A stretch of DNA of 64,000 nucleotides from Eublepharis macularius (GCF_028583425.1 NC_072791.1:44151368-44215367), one strand, 5' to 3'; shown: positions 21,691-33,855, counted from the stretch's first letter. Translations and numbers: made by a program. Notes: generated by a model not told the origin, from the letters alone.

Positions 21691-22705
21691 TGGCAGTGAT
21701 GAGGCTCCTTGTTTATTCTTCATTTCTGTCTCAGGAAGTAAGAGACGAAGTTACTTTATATACTTTCATTGTTGTTCCTGGAACACACCATGTTTTCTGA
21801 TTCTTATCACGGGTTAAACACTGTTCTTACTTTGTCCTCTGTGTGTATATGTAACTGTCTTTTTAAAAAGCTGCTGGTGTATACTTGCATTCAATTTCTT
21901 CAGCCACAGCTGGTGTTTCTAGGAGTTAAATCTCTGGGTGTGGGGGGCTCACATTAGTACATGCACCCCCTATCTCCTTGTGCCTGTGGGCACTTTTAGA
22001 ATTGTGAAATTAGGAAATAGGCACCATTTACGATTGCAGTGGGACACTGGAAGGGGGGAACATGGGGGATGACTGTCGGTGATGGTGTAATATCACTACC
22101 TGGAAAACCCAGAAGTAGAGTTGCTAGCCCCCCTTACCTCCAAAGTGGGGGATGGGTGGTCATGCCACAGGTGCAGGGGCCCAATCTGACTTTCCTGCAT
22201 GTGCACCAATGACATAACTTCTGGTTGATATATGGAAGATACAGGGTCTCAACAGGGGAGAGGATTTTTGCTGTGTTTGGGGCTGCTTTGGTCTTGCTGA
22301 GACCCTGTCACTTCTGGTTTTCAACAGGTAGTGAATCATCAGGTTCTCCAAAACACAAGCACACAAGCCTTCACTGTGTGCTCTGGTGACTCCTGCTCTG
22401 CCCCCCCCCCACGCAGGTCAGGTGAGCAGGGCTGGGGGTTCCTTTACCTCTACTGGATGGCTGGCAGTCCTACTCAAAAGAGTTGTCACACTGCTCTAGG
22501 AATCACTGGAAATTCTATGGTAAACAATATAATTACCACCAATTCCTAGAGAGGTCCAACACCACTTCCAGGTTTTTCCCAGAAGTGATGTCATGCTTCT
22601 GGCCCAAAGGCCATTTTTTTATTTCTCTTGCTACTGCTCAGAATAGTAGCAGAGAGGAAACACCAGGGGCAAGAAAAACTTGCACCACCTCAAAATGGCT
22701 GCTAT

Positions 22706-23025
22706 GGGAGCTGCTGTGTATCTTATGTGCCACCAAGTTGCTTCCGACTTATGGCAACCCTATGACCTCCAAAATGGCCTATCATTAACAGCCTTGCTCA
22801 GGTATTGCAACTGGCCATGGCTTCTTTTACTGAGTTAATCCATCTCTGGATCTTCCTCTTTTCTACTGTATTCAACTTTTCCTAGCATTATTGTCTTTTT
22901 CAGTGAGTCTTGTCTTCTCATGAAGTGACCAAAGTACAATAGCATATGTTTAATTGTATTAACTTCTAGAAAGAACTCAGTCTTGATTTGATCTGCAACC
23001 CATTTATTTGTCTTTTTGGTGGTAG
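22706..23025 (-). mobile_element. BovB (RTE) LINE 3' fragment
   Basis: The plus strand shows TATGTGCCACCAAGTTGCTT and CCTATCATTAACAGCCTTGC, the BovB 3' end in reverse. The minus-strand peptide LYFGHFMRRQDSLKKTIMLG is the RTE C-terminal signature. It is 5'-truncated. Confidence 0.85.
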
Positions 23026-23093
23026 GGTAAGTTACAAAGTGGCTGCCATGGGGAGTGGGGTCAATCACAAAATGGCAACTTTAGGGGCTTGGA

Positions 23094-23273
23094 TAGGGTT
23101 GCCAACCTCCAGGTGGGGCCCAGAGATCTCCCAAGCTACAGGGATCAGTTCCCCTGGAGAAAATGGCTGCTTTGAAGAATGGACTCTATGGCATTATACC
23201 TCATTTATACCCCCCAACCCCAGCTTCCCAAAGACTCTAAATCAGGAGGGATTTCCCAATCTTGCCAACCCTG
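23094..23273 (+). mobile_element. TAGGGTTGCC-family MITE
   Basis: It starts TAGGGTTGCCAACCTCCAGG, contains CAGTTCCCCTGGAGAAAATG and ends in TTGCCAACCCT. Flanks GGCTTGGA and TGCTCGGG match at only 5 of 8 bases, so the duplication is decayed or absent. Confidence 0.8.
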
Positions 23274-24419
23274 TGCTCGGGTCAATCACTAAATAGCTAC
23301 CATGGGGTTCTTGGGTCAATCCAAAATGGTGGGAGGTTGCAAGGTAAGCATTATCCTTCAATAGAGGCAGCTGTTTCTAAATCAGCACTGCCTGCAGACA
23401 GAAAGATGAGGCATCCTGGTTTATTCTGAAGCACCTCCTGCTCCACTGAAATGATGGAAAGCCATCACTGTCTGTTTGCTTTGGGGAAGAACAAACGGGC
23501 ACCTGGAAACCCTTCAGGAAGTGCAGTGGTGCCCATGGATGCCATACTGGGGATCACTGCTTTAGTGCATGCCTGTGTAAATGGTAGCATACTACTTCCC
23601 TTTCAACAACCTCCTTCCAGATTCAGGTGGTAAATGTTGCTGAATGTCTTTGAATTATTGCTAGACCATAATATTATATGAGAGATCGATGTTTTGGGGA
23701 AGGCTTATTTTTATGTAGCCTTAGAAGACTCCAACTTTGATCACTACAGCACAATCCTTTCCTTCCTATATAACTTTCATTGAAAAAAGGACCACCCTCC
23801 TACTTAACCAGTCACTGAACTGCCCGTGGTTGGAGGTGAATGAAGAAGGTATTTATAGCCAGCCTTTCTCACTAAGACTCAAGGCGGATCACACAATATA
23901 ACCACTGAAGATCATTTTAAGAAGATATTAATATGTGACAGGGTTCATATGGTACTAGGAAGTAGTCCTTTACATAGCCAGACTTTAAAATGGGCTTGGA
24001 AACTAACTGACAGCCAATGATATTGACATGAGAGTAGCATATGACCACATTGCTGGCCACCAAATTATCTATCTGGTTACCACATTCTGAACCAATTGTA
24101 GTTTCTGGATACTGTTCCTAGCCAGCTAAATGGAGAGAACTTCACACTAACCTAATCTGGATGTAAGTCAAGTATACATTACTTTGGGCAGGTTGCTTTT
24201 TTTTGTTTTGAGACAGGGTGTTTCTGGTGAACTGACCTAAGCTGGGAAAACAATCTTCTGGCCACCACCATAACCTGCACATCCAGGGGCAGATCCAGGA
24301 GCATGCCCCAAATGATGAGACTAACAGGGAGCACAATCCCATCTAGCACAGGCTAGATCAGACAGTCACCCTTGCTCAATGATGGCTGATGACTCTGTAG
24401 AAGTAATGAGCAAAGTTAC

Positions 24420-24501
24420 CCAGCATCTGTCCCAGAAGCTCGCCTCCCTTCTCAGCAAACTCATTGTGGCTGAGATCCAGCTCAATCACTCTGTAATTGC
24501 C
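24420..24501 (-). CDS. LRRC74A: LRRC74A exon, LRR unit
   Basis: The exon encodes residues 181-208: GNYRVIELDLSHNEFAEKGG, then ELLGQML and a split codon. The acceptor is TCTCTCCACAG (phase 0) and the donor GTAACT (phase 1). VIELDLSHNEF is a consensus LRR strand. Confidence 0.92.
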
Positions 24502-25599
24502 CTGTGGAGAGAAATGGTGCACATTCTATTAACTCGGTTGCCGTCTTCAGACCAAGAGACACGAACTTTAGCCATTTAGCACACGAGGCAGAATACAATG
24601 GACAATGCATGTCTTTTAGTGGAATGCATCAATTAGCTCATCTAAGGTGAGGATAATGACATCTCTAGAATAGTGTCATATGTGCGTATAACCACATGAG
24701 GACACGTGGTTACAGTTAGGAAAGGGGGGAAAGAAGCTTTCCTTGCTGGGAACTCTGTTAGACCAAGGTTTCCTTGGAAATCACTCTGGTAATCCATTGC
24801 CACCACTCAGGCTCTCCTGAGAACATCTAGACTGACCCACCTGGAAGGTCCACTTCCAGTTCAGTCCTAGCAAAATAATGAAGTAACAGGGTGGAAACCC
24901 TAGAAAATACCTTATAGCAAACTAGGTAGAGTCCAAATGGTCTGGAACATAGAGAAGAAATTCAGAGAAATATACCTGAGAAATGTATTGTACTAAGGAA
25001 GTCAAAAAACGTCTTTATAGAAAGAAGGTTTATTATAGAAAAAAAGGGTGAGTGGATTCAAAAGGGGTAGGAAAGAAGACAAAATACAAAACACAGGGAA
25101 GAGCACACTATTATACTGCACACAGTCTCTCAAATAAAACAATAATGTTGATCTAACTCAGCTAAGTACACGTCACCTAGGTCGTAGCAAGTTCCTCAGA
25201 GTATGTACAAAATTCTTTGCAGTCCCAAGATAATGGAGGAATCCTTATCCCCTGGCCCACTGGTTTTGGGGTCTCCTGGTGTTCCAAAGTTGGGACCAGA
25301 GAAAAGTCCAGAGCTCCCAGATATTCACGGACAATGGAATCTGACCTAAGCCAGCCTCCTTGATGATATTGCTTAGATTTGGGTTCCAAGCCTCTGGCAC
25401 AGCTCTCCAGTCCGAGACAGAGCAGGAGGGGAGCCACAGAGGCTGGAAGGGGTGCACTGCCACTGGCAGAGAAGCAGGCATGGGGATCCCCTCCTGCTTA
25501 GGAAGTTTCATGGTCCAGAGGCTTCCTCTGGATGACAAAGCAGGGGCAGGAATAGCCCACAAAGGCCGGGCAGGCTGCGGCTGACACACAGGAAGCTTC

Positions 25600-25705
25600 C
25601 TGAGCTGTCAGAAGTAGTAAGAAAGGACATCTACATTTCCCATCTAAACTTTCGGAAACCTGACATGTGTCGAACTCCTGTCAGGCATCACTTGTAGCTT
25701 GGCTC
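25600..25705. mobile_element. Right half of a CCAAGCTACAAG-type foldback element
   Basis: ATCTACATTTCCCATCTAAA, then CCTGTCAGGCATCACTTGTA and GCTTGGCTCTTA, match the right arm of the element at 28,820-29,048. The left arm is missing or too diverged to see. Confidence 0.65.
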
Positions 25706-26635
25706 TTACAGTGTTGAGTAGACTTACTGGAGGAGAGACCTAGCAGCAACACTCTCTTCCCTCCTTCTCTCTCTTTTCAGAAGGTGGGCTTAAAAACTTT
25801 AAATAAATACCAAAATTAAGAAAAGGCAATGGAGAGGCTGCTGCAAAACCCTTTCCTCTCCTATTGTTTGTTCTCCCAGAACTGACCTCCCCAAATGTCT
25901 TTCCTGCCCATCTTTTCACCCATAGTTTGGGCAAAGTGACTTTGAACAGATGAATGACAAGAAAGGCAAAGGTAAAGCAGGCTTTTCCACCACAGGAACC
26001 ACACTCCTTCCCACAGCTACCCCTTTGTTAAAAAGGAGGGAGAATAACGGAGTTACCCATCACTGCTGGGACGTTGCCCTGTTAGCACCAGCACTTAGAA
26101 AACAAGGCTGTTTTCTGAAATAGCTCTAGGAGCTTAGAGAAAGGGCTATGCCATCCAGGGGGCACAGTCCAATCACAGTTTTGGATAAAGCTGAGGAGTT
26201 TGTCCATTTGAGATGTTTGTGAGACCCGCATTACCAAATTTATAGACAGCTGCTCCAACACATCAAAACTGAGCTGTTAGTGTATTGCAGGGGTCCTCAA
26301 ACTTGTTAGTCCTGTCTCCTGTGAGCACTTTAGGAATTTTGAGAGAGGACAGTGGGCACTAGGGTTGACAACCTCCAGGTTATCAGGTTGGTATCCATCT
26401 CCTGACTTGTTCCACATATATAATGTATTTTGGCCCTGCCTGACAGCCACCCTGCATGGGAAATGGGCTGAGGTCAGCAGTGATGGCTCATCTGGGAAGG
26501 CAGCCTGGATCTGGGAAGGGCAGTGGGACCAAATTACACCCCCATCAAGGAGGGGCGTAGCTCAGAGACCGAGAACATGTTTTACATACATGGCTTCACT
26601 CCTTCTTTGGTTTTCCCCACAGATGACTTACTTAC

Positions 26636-26685
26636 CATCAACGATTCAGAAAAGTACGGTGCTGCTTCTTCCCTAAAGTTGTTCC
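26636..26685 (-). CDS. LRRC74A: LRRC74A 50-bp exon, LRR half-unit
   Basis: This very short exon was found because the repeat register required about 17 residues between IRAIQLAG and GNYRVIEL. It supplies a split Gly then NNFREEAAPYFSESLM (residues 164-180). The acceptor is TCCTCTTCAG (phase 1) and the donor GTAAGTAAG (phase 0). Both phases match the neighbouring exons. Confidence 0.9.
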
Positions 26686-27204
26686 CTGAAGAGGAAAAGG
26701 AAGATGTCAACAAGACTGAGGGTTGTTTCAGACAAGATGATTTCACTTCTGTGTAGGAAAACTGTAAGTACAAGAACATGTAAAGCATAGGCATCTATTT
26801 CCTCCACACATGCGCGCTGTGAAATGGTTGGAGGGAGAGTTCTGACAACGTAGCAAGTCATGAAATAAATGTGTAAGTTATTTGTTGCTCATTATAGTAC
26901 ATGTGTGGAAATGATATCTATGTAGGAATGTTGTATGAAGCTGCCTCAGACAGTGGCCAAACTGGGAAGTTAAGAATAGCTGTAATCATACACTAAAACC
27001 AGTGCAGAACTTGGGTGGGAGATTGTTAAATTGGTTGGGGGTGGGAGATTGGTAAGTAGTTCTTCATTTACTTTTCCATTTATGTTAATGTTGTCCTAAT
27101 GAAAAGTCATTGGTAACCCATTAGAATTATTTCAGGGTAGTTGCATTTCACAGTTAAAGTCAGCAGCCCATATTCACATCCCTAACTGGTTTCCAACCAA
27201 TGAG

Positions 27205-27740
27205 CACATGAAGCTACTTTGTATGGAGTCAGTCCATGACCTATCAGGCTCCATACTGCCTACTCAGATGGGCACAGGGCTTTTTTTCTGGGAAAAGAGG
27301 TGGTGGAACTCAGTGGTAGAACTCAAGACAGCACAATGACGTCACTTTAGGTCAGCTGGAACAAGGGGGGACTTTTTTAAAGTTTTAATCGCCCTTGGAG
27401 AAAATGGTCACATGGCTGGTGGCCCTGCCCCTGATCTCCAAACAGAGGGGAGTTTAGATTGCCCTCCACGCCGCTCGGCATGGAGGGCAATCTAAACTCC
27501 CCTCTGTCTGGAGATCAGGGTGCAGGGCCACCGGCCATGTGACCATTTTTAAGAGGTGCCGGAACTCCGTTCCACCATGTTCCCACTGAAAAAAAGCCCT
27601 GGATGGGCAAATCCTCAACAAGGTAGACTTCAGGCAAAGGTCTTTTCCAGACCTCCCACCTGAGATCTTTTATCTGGAGTTACAAGAGATTGCACATCTG
27701 TACAAAGCAAGTGTTGTACCATTGAGCTGTGGCAACCCAC
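27205..27740 (-). mobile_element. tRNA-derived SINE (GGCTCAGTGG head) split by a MITE
   Basis: On the minus strand a head with CAGCTCAATGGTACAACAC (box A-like) is followed by AGGTCTGGAAAAGACCTTTG and a GTAGCTTCATGTG end. The pieces at 27,205-27,274 and 27,602-27,740 flank the CAGGGC MITE copy 3. Confidence 0.75.
27275..27601. mobile_element. CAGGGC-family hAT-like foldback MITE, copy 3, with 8-bp TSD
   Basis: Its full length is 327 bp. The ends are CAGGGCTTTTTTTCTGGG and ACTGAAAAAAAGCCCTG. The exact GATGGGCA duplication lies at 27,267-27,274 and 27,602-27,609. Internal arms around CCACGCCGCTCGGCATGG form a long hairpin. Confidence 0.93.
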
Positions 27741-28206
27741 CATCCCAAACATACATTCTTGCTAGATGTTTGATGTTCATTTTTGCAGCCTTGGAAAACA
27801 GTAAAAACATGGTGTTTATTAGGTCCCGGCAGCCTGCCATTCATCCTGATGCTATATAGCAGTTGGGTAAATACAGTGGCAGCCAAGGCTGGCAACCAGT
27901 AGGAGTCTCACCTTATGGAGTGTATGCATGACAGTGTCCTTGCACAGCCAAATTTATTGCATGACTCACCAATCACATGACCCTCCCACAAATATCTTGT
28001 CACTTTTTTTTGTTGTTGCCCAGCAGCCAGATCAGGGAGACATGAATAGATTTCCCACATCAAAATGGAAGCCACTAGGCATGTGTAACTCTAGTTACTC
28101 CTGACCCCACAGTTGTCTCTCATTGGTAATAGTCAAGTCAGCAGTATGCGTGGTGGTTGAAACTTAAGTACTGACCCTGAAACCCCCTAAGAAGTTGCTG
28201 CTGGTC

Positions 28207-29172
28207 GACATGCCATCAGTCGTAGCTACAGGGTTTTCAAAGCAAGAGACTAAGAGCCAAGCTACAAGTGACCTTTTTCACGTGGACAACACTTGATCGT
28301 TTTCGCAAGTTTTCCTGGGAACTGAAGTCCCAGTGTCCTTTCCCTCTCTGTTAGAATCGCTGCCTGAAGAGCCAGAGAAAGCTGGCTGCAGCAGCAGCTT
28401 TTGCAAATCGTTCCTCCAGCCACAAGCCTGCTCTCAAAGATTGTTTGGGGGTGGGCAGCTGCTACTTTCTCCCTGGGCGCCCTGTTCCCGGGGAGCTGCT
28501 CTGGAGAAAGCCGCCCTTCCCTTGCTCCTGAGCTCCTGGATAAAAACTGGAATGAGGGCATGTTAGAGCAGCAGCAGATTCTTCTGCTGTCACTGCGGCT
28601 GGAGCTTCACCGACACGGTGGCTTTCTCCAGAGCAGCTCCCTGGGAGCAGAACGCCCAGGGAGAAAGTAGCAGCTGCCCGCCCCTAAATGATCGTTGAGA
28701 GCAGGCTTGTGGCTGGAGGAACGATTTGCAAAAGCTGCTGCTGCAGCCAGCTTTCTCTGGCTCTTCAGGCAGCAATTCTAGTTCCCAGGAAAACTTGCGA
28801 AAATGATCAAGTGTTGTTGCCAAGCTACAAGTGATGCCTGACACAGGTTGGACACTTGTCAGCTTCCCTCAAGTTTTGACGGGAAATGTAGGCAGCTTGG
28901 CGGAATGTTGGACAAGTGACAGTTGAAAAGTCCATTGGACAGCAGTCGGAGAGCCAAGCTGCAAGACCAGGATGCCTACATTTCCCATCAAAACTTGAGG
29001 GAAGCTGACAAGTGTCCAACCTGTGTCAGGCATCACTTGTAGCTTGGCTGTAAGAGAGGTGGTTTGCCATTGTCTTTTTCTGCACAGTGACCCTCATTGG
29101 AGGTCTCCCACTGAATTACTAATCAGGGCTAACCCTGCTTATCTTCCAAGATCTGATGAGATCAAGCTATCC
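28207..29172 (-). mobile_element. 5S-rRNA-derived SINE interrupted by a foldback cluster
   Basis: The 3' part (GACATGCCATCAGTCGTAGC, 28,207-28,256) and the 5' part (29,051-29,172) belong to one minus-strand SINE. The 5' part includes 5S-like GGAAGATAAGCAGGGTTAGC on the minus strand. The 6.2-kb copy runs uninterrupted across the same point. Confidence 0.8.
28257..29048. mobile_element. Tandem/nested foldback elements, CCAAGCTACAAG ends
   Basis: The outer ends are CCAAGCTACAAGTGA and TCACTTGTAGCTTGG. Palindrome A pairs 28,288-28,450 with about 28,680-28,818 (CTTGATCGTTTTCGCAAG / CTTGCGAAAATGATCAAG). Palindrome B (28,820-29,048) pairs GTTGGACACTTGTCAGC with its complement. The flanks ACTAAGAG and TGTAAGAG agree at 6 of 8 bases. 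Confidence 0.8.
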
Positions 29173-29421
29173 AGGTCAGGGCCCTAAGAAGCTACACATT
29201 CCAATTTTGCTTCTGAGCTACAGTGCAACAACAACAAAAATCTTTTAGTACCACAGTCATTCTATGCCTGCTTTTGAGTTGTGCAGGCCTAAGCAATGTC
29301 AAAAGTACAGATTCCACTCTAATTTCTGAAAGCTAATCAAATACACTTCTGGGCATTCAGAAATATGAGCATTGTTGCAGTGCTCCAGCCTAGCCTCTAT
29401 TCATAAGTGTGGGAAGCCCAC

Positions 29422-29518
29422 CTGCAAGCTGGATGGCCCGGATATTCGAAATATTATCAAGGAACATCCTGCAGATGGCTTCCGCGCCGTCTGTGTCAAG
29501 GTGATTATTGGAAATGTT
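29422..29518 (-). CDS. LRRC74A: LRRC74A exon, LRR unit
   Basis: The exon encodes residues 132-164: NISNNHLDTDGAEAICRMFL, then DNISNIRAIQLA and a split Gly. The acceptor is CCCCTTTCAG (phase 0) and the donor GTGGGC (phase 1). It continues the NxxxIQEL|NISNNHL repeat from the exon at 33,856. Confidence 0.9.
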
Positions 29519-29604
29519 CTGAAAGGGGTTATAGAAAAAAGAAGGGAAAAAACTTCAAAGGATGAAGTTACTCCAACTCTACATTTATTTCTGGGTGTTT
29601 CTAA

Positions 29605-29829
29605 TAGAGGCTGCCAGCTCCAAGTTGGGAAATTACTGGAGATATGGGGAGGAAGGTGAAGCCTGGAGAAGGTGGGGTTTGGGGAGGGCAAGGACCTCAA
29701 CGTGGCATAATTCCACAGAGTCCTCCCTCAAAAGCAGCCATTTTCTCCAGGGGAACTGATCTCTGTGGCCTGGAGAACAGCTGTAATTCTGGGAGATCTC
29801 CAGCCACCACCTGGAGACTGGCAACTATA
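29605..29829 (-). mobile_element. TAGGGTTGCC-family hAT-like MITE with 8-bp TSD
   Basis: It is a complete copy in reverse orientation, with degenerate ends TAGAGGCTGCC and GGCAACTATA. The exact GTTTCTAA duplication at 29,597-29,604 and 29,830-29,837 shows a cut-and-paste insertion of the hAT type. Confidence 0.9.
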
Positions 29830-30045
29830 GTTTCTAAGGAGCAAACATGTTATATTCAGATGTTCATAATGAAGTTCTGACTGTTCTTTTTAGTTTAGCC
29901 TAAACAGCAGCTTCAAGTATTTGCATTTGGGGACTATGAAGTAGTAACAGGAAGGTATTGGTTACCCCCCTTCCCCCACTGCCACTTCTCATTTTAAAAG
30001 TCCTGAGCTGTTTCCAAACCACCCACCCCCGGCAGGTGAAAACAC

Positions 30046-30571
30046 TAGGGTTGCCAGCCTCCAGGTGGTGGCTGGAGATCTCCCAGAATTAAAACTGATC
30101 TCCAGGTGACAAAGTTCAGTTCCCCTGGAGAAAATGGTTGCTTTGGTGGAGGGTGCACTCTATGGCATTATATCCCATGGAGGCCCCTTATCTTCCCAAA
30201 CTCTGCCCTCTCCAGGTTCCACCCCCAAAATCTCCAGGAGTTTCCCAATCTGGACCTGGCAACCCTAGTCCCAACTCTACATGTACCCACCACGAGAGAC
30301 ATGCCTTTGCTGAGATGCAACATTTTTGTGCACAAAATTGTGCACAAAATTGAAATAGAGTTGCCAACCACTAGGTGGCTGGAGATCTCCCGGAATTACA
30401 ACTGATCTCCATGTCACAGAGATCAGCTCCTCTGGATAAAATAGCTACTTTGGAGGGTGGACTCTGTGGTGTTATACGCTTCTGAGTTCTCTCCCCTCCC
30501 CAAACCCCACCCTTTCCAGGCTCCACCCTCAAAATCTCCAGGAATTTCCCAAACTGGAGCTGGCAACCCTA
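30046..30571 (+). mobile_element. Composite of two TAGGGTTGCC MITEs with one outer TSD
   Basis: Two full copies (30,046-30,266 and 30,356-30,571) lie in the same orientation, separated by about 90 bp. The only 8-bp duplication, GAAAACAC, brackets the whole block (30,038-30,045 and 30,572-30,579). Confidence 0.85.
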
Positions 30572-30785
30572 GAAAACACAAGGCGTCCACACACACCCCT
30601 CCGGGGTCAGAAAATATTTGGGGGGCAATTCTTAGCAGACATGCAACAGAAAGGGAAACGTTTGAGCCGTTGCTCCCCTGTTAGTCTTGTTCAAATTTTA
30701 GCATCCTGTAGGCCTTTTTCTGTTACGTATGAGAAAAGCACAGGAAGGAGAAATCATGGAACTGCTTGTCCTGTTTCTGCTTACT

Positions 30786-31161
30786 TAGAGCTAAACTACG
30801 ATAGGCTAATTATATGAGGAAGCGCATGTGAAGGGAGTCGCAATGTTAGCTGGGAAGCTGAGTTTTAAAAGAGATCAGAAGGTTTGTCAATTTCCCCTCT
30901 CTACAGAGCAGCAAAGATTGCTCCTCAGAGGGTTTGTTTATTTCCTCTTCACCTCCTAGAAGGGGAGGTGAAACTTGACTGAGCCTTCTGGTGGCAAAGA
31001 GGAAATTAACAAGCCTGAGCAGCCATCTCCCTGGCTCTGCAGAGGGGGGAAATTGACAGAGCCTTCTGATCTGTCTTTTAAAACTCGGCTTTCCAGCTAA
31101 CATTGAGACTCCCTTCACAGGAACATCCTTGTGTAATTTGCCTCTTGTAGTTTAGCTCTTA
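30786..31161. mobile_element. Foldback element with AGAGCTAAACTAC ends
   Basis: AGAGCTAAACTAC at the left is mirrored by GTAGTTTAGCTCT at the right. The arms continue for more than 100 bp (GTGAAGGGAGTC / GACTCCCTTCAC, GATCAGAAGG / CCTTCTGATC). The ends resemble the CCAAGCTACAAG type. Confidence 0.8.
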
Positions 31162-31794
31162 TACATTCAGCAGAATCAAATGATAAAGCTTTTCTTGTGC
31201 TCAATATCTCTTGCCAAATGCCCTCAGCTGCTATACATGTATCAGAGATCTGTAGCCTGGGTGGGCATTTGGCAGGCATGCAGAGTTGCCCAGTTTAAAT
31301 GAGATGCTGGGCACATGCAACAGCATGCAGATTGTTCCCTTTTTGGGGGCCCACTGGCATCATGTTTAAATTGGATGGGACTATACCAGTTCAGGTAATG
31401 GGTACACTCTTGAGAGATCTGTGAAATCTTTTTTTTAAAAAAAACCTCTCTACATACACAAAATTTTCATGTCAGATAAAAGGTTTTGCTTGGACTTCTG
31501 TCTGGCATTACATTTTTGATGTTTAGGGAGTGTTGTGATGACACTGACAATTTAGAGACACCCCTTGTATTTTACAGTGTTCAGTTTGTGGACTTGTCCT
31601 AAGAGCACATGACCGTAGTTTCTGTTAGAGGAAGGAGACTGCTGTGCAAGATGTTGCAGGTACTCCTTGTATTACAGCTGTGAAGCCATTCCTCATTCTA
31701 TTAGTCTGTCTATAGATGGCCCCAGGAATTGTTTTTGTGTGTTGTGTAAACATGCAGCCTGAAGTGGCTTTATCAGTGGTGTCTGCTGAATGTG
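31162..31794. other. Intronic stretch with no recognised feature
   Basis: No exon or named repeat seen. Confidence 0.45.
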
Positions 31795-32064
31795 TGTGTG
31801 TTATGTGCCATCAAGTCATCTCTGACCTTTGGTGATCCTATGAATGAAAGACCTCCAAAATGTCCTCTCAATCATTAACAGACTTGCTCAGATCCTGCAA
31901 ACTGGAGGATGTGGCTTCCTTTATTGAGTCAAGCCATCTTGTTTTAGGTCTTCCTCTTTTCCTACTACTTTCCACTTTTCCTAGCATTATTGTCTTTTCC
32001 AGTGAGTCTTGTCTTCTCATGATGTGACCAAAGTCCGATAGCCTCAGTTTTGCCCTTTTAGCTT
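31795..32064 (-). mobile_element. BovB (RTE) LINE 3' fragment
   Basis: TATGTGCCATCAAGTCATCT, CAATCATTAACAGACTTGCT and CTTTTCCTAGCATTATTGTC run parallel to the BovB ends at 22.7 and 61.1 kb. Confidence 0.88.
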
Positions 32065-33855
32065 AACTGGCCCTTAATAGGTGTCCTTGTCACCAACTGA
32101 TGTTCACAAATACTGGCTTTTGGATGGGGAGTGGGTGCTGAGTAATGAGTACAAACTTCAGAATAATATTCCATTGCAGCATTATGGAGTTCAAAATTGT
32201 ATCTTATGTCCATAAATAACAGATAGAAAGATTGCACAATAAACACTGGTGCATATTCTCCTTGAAAAGCAAACAATGCCCCCCTCTTCCCAACGAAACT
32301 TTCTTCCCACCAGGCTCTGTTCAGTACAAATCAAGGATTCTTCTTATGCCTACTTTTCTATGCTCAAAATAATAGTGGAGCAGGCGGCAAGTAGGAATGC
32401 TACCAAATATCACACTATTTCCACTCAAAAGTTCTGGTATTGGCTTTCTGTATGAAATGAACCTGCAGTTGTGTCCTGTCCCCGCCCTCCCACCAGGACC
32501 ATACCAAGGACATTCAACAGAAATGTTACCATTAAATTGCATATACATTATGTAAAAATATCATTAAATGCCAAATGAATCAAGAAATCTGACAGTGCAA
32601 GTGGGCGAAACAAGAGCAATGTAAGAAAACAAAAAGTGAGTTTTTAAAAGGCGTAATTGTACATCCTAGTGACCTGCTTGGGTTGGTTTTATGATGCTTT
32701 GGGCTGTAAACCAGAAGGGGCCTGAACAGTTGGGAACTATGTTGAGGAAGAAAATGCCACTGAGTTGTATCCCTCTAAGTCAATGGGCTTTGAAGGGTGG
32801 AGTTCTGCTTCATATGGCACTATAAGAGTCCAGGCTATAAATCTGAACAGGAAATGAGAAGAAGGTGCCATTCAATTGCAGCGTGTTTGAATAAGAAACG
32901 TAATGATGCAATCATCCTAAAAGTTAATATTAGAAAAAAGAGGCAAGTGTTTGGGATGGGGTAATTGCTTTGATATTAATGAAACAGCGCTGCTTCACAC
33001 ATTTCAGCTCAAGACACTGTTGAACACATGGGGAAGAGTTCAATTTAAACAAAATACTAATGGTGGTCCTTTTGATCCTCTCTGTAAGCTTTAGCATACA
33101 GTTCACAGTATGATAAAACTATGACCACATCCTCAACAACCCGTGATGTAACTTATTCACCCCACACATTGTAACCATCTTGTTCTGGCTGACAAAAATC
33201 TTTCAACACATAGGAATTCAGGTTGTGGACGTTGTTCCAGATCCATGTCGAATTCAAAAGAGTAAATTTGTGTATATATCTCAATCTGTTATTAGGCAGC
33301 ACTGCTATGGTGACTGATAAAGCTGCTTTTTAGGTATACTTGAAACCAGTCATTTGGTGCAGGGTTTAGCTTGCTCAGACAAGTCATCAGCATAGAGGAT
33401 TATGGAATACTTTTTAAAAAAAAAATCACATGCAATTTCTTCTCTGCCTTACATCACCACATCAAGGTTCACACCTCTCTCGCCTGGAGACCCCCCCCCC
33501 AAATCCTGACAGTGGCTCTGCAGTCAGAACACTGACTGAATCTAGACCAGTACCATCTACCCAGATGGATAGTGCTGATCCAAACTCTCCAACAAGAGTC
33601 TTCCCCCACTCTTTATACCCCAGAATTTAACTGAAGATGCAGAGAGGTTAAAAGTAGGACTTGTAACATGTATTTAACCACAGAGCTCTTCTTGTAAAAT
33701 GGGGGGAAAGATACCCACGAGATCAAAATAGTATATCACTTTACATACATAGAATTCTAAAAATGAAGTAGCTTAGCAAAATTTCTAGCAAAGAACACAT
33801 TCTAAAGCCAGGTATAAATGAACTCCCTCACTCTCTACAGGGAAAGATTGGATAC
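32065..33855. other. Intronic stretch, mostly unassigned
   Basis: I find no supported exon. Around 32,750-32,810 there is a diverged piece of the CTAAGTCAATGGGCTT-type repeat. Confidence 0.45.
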
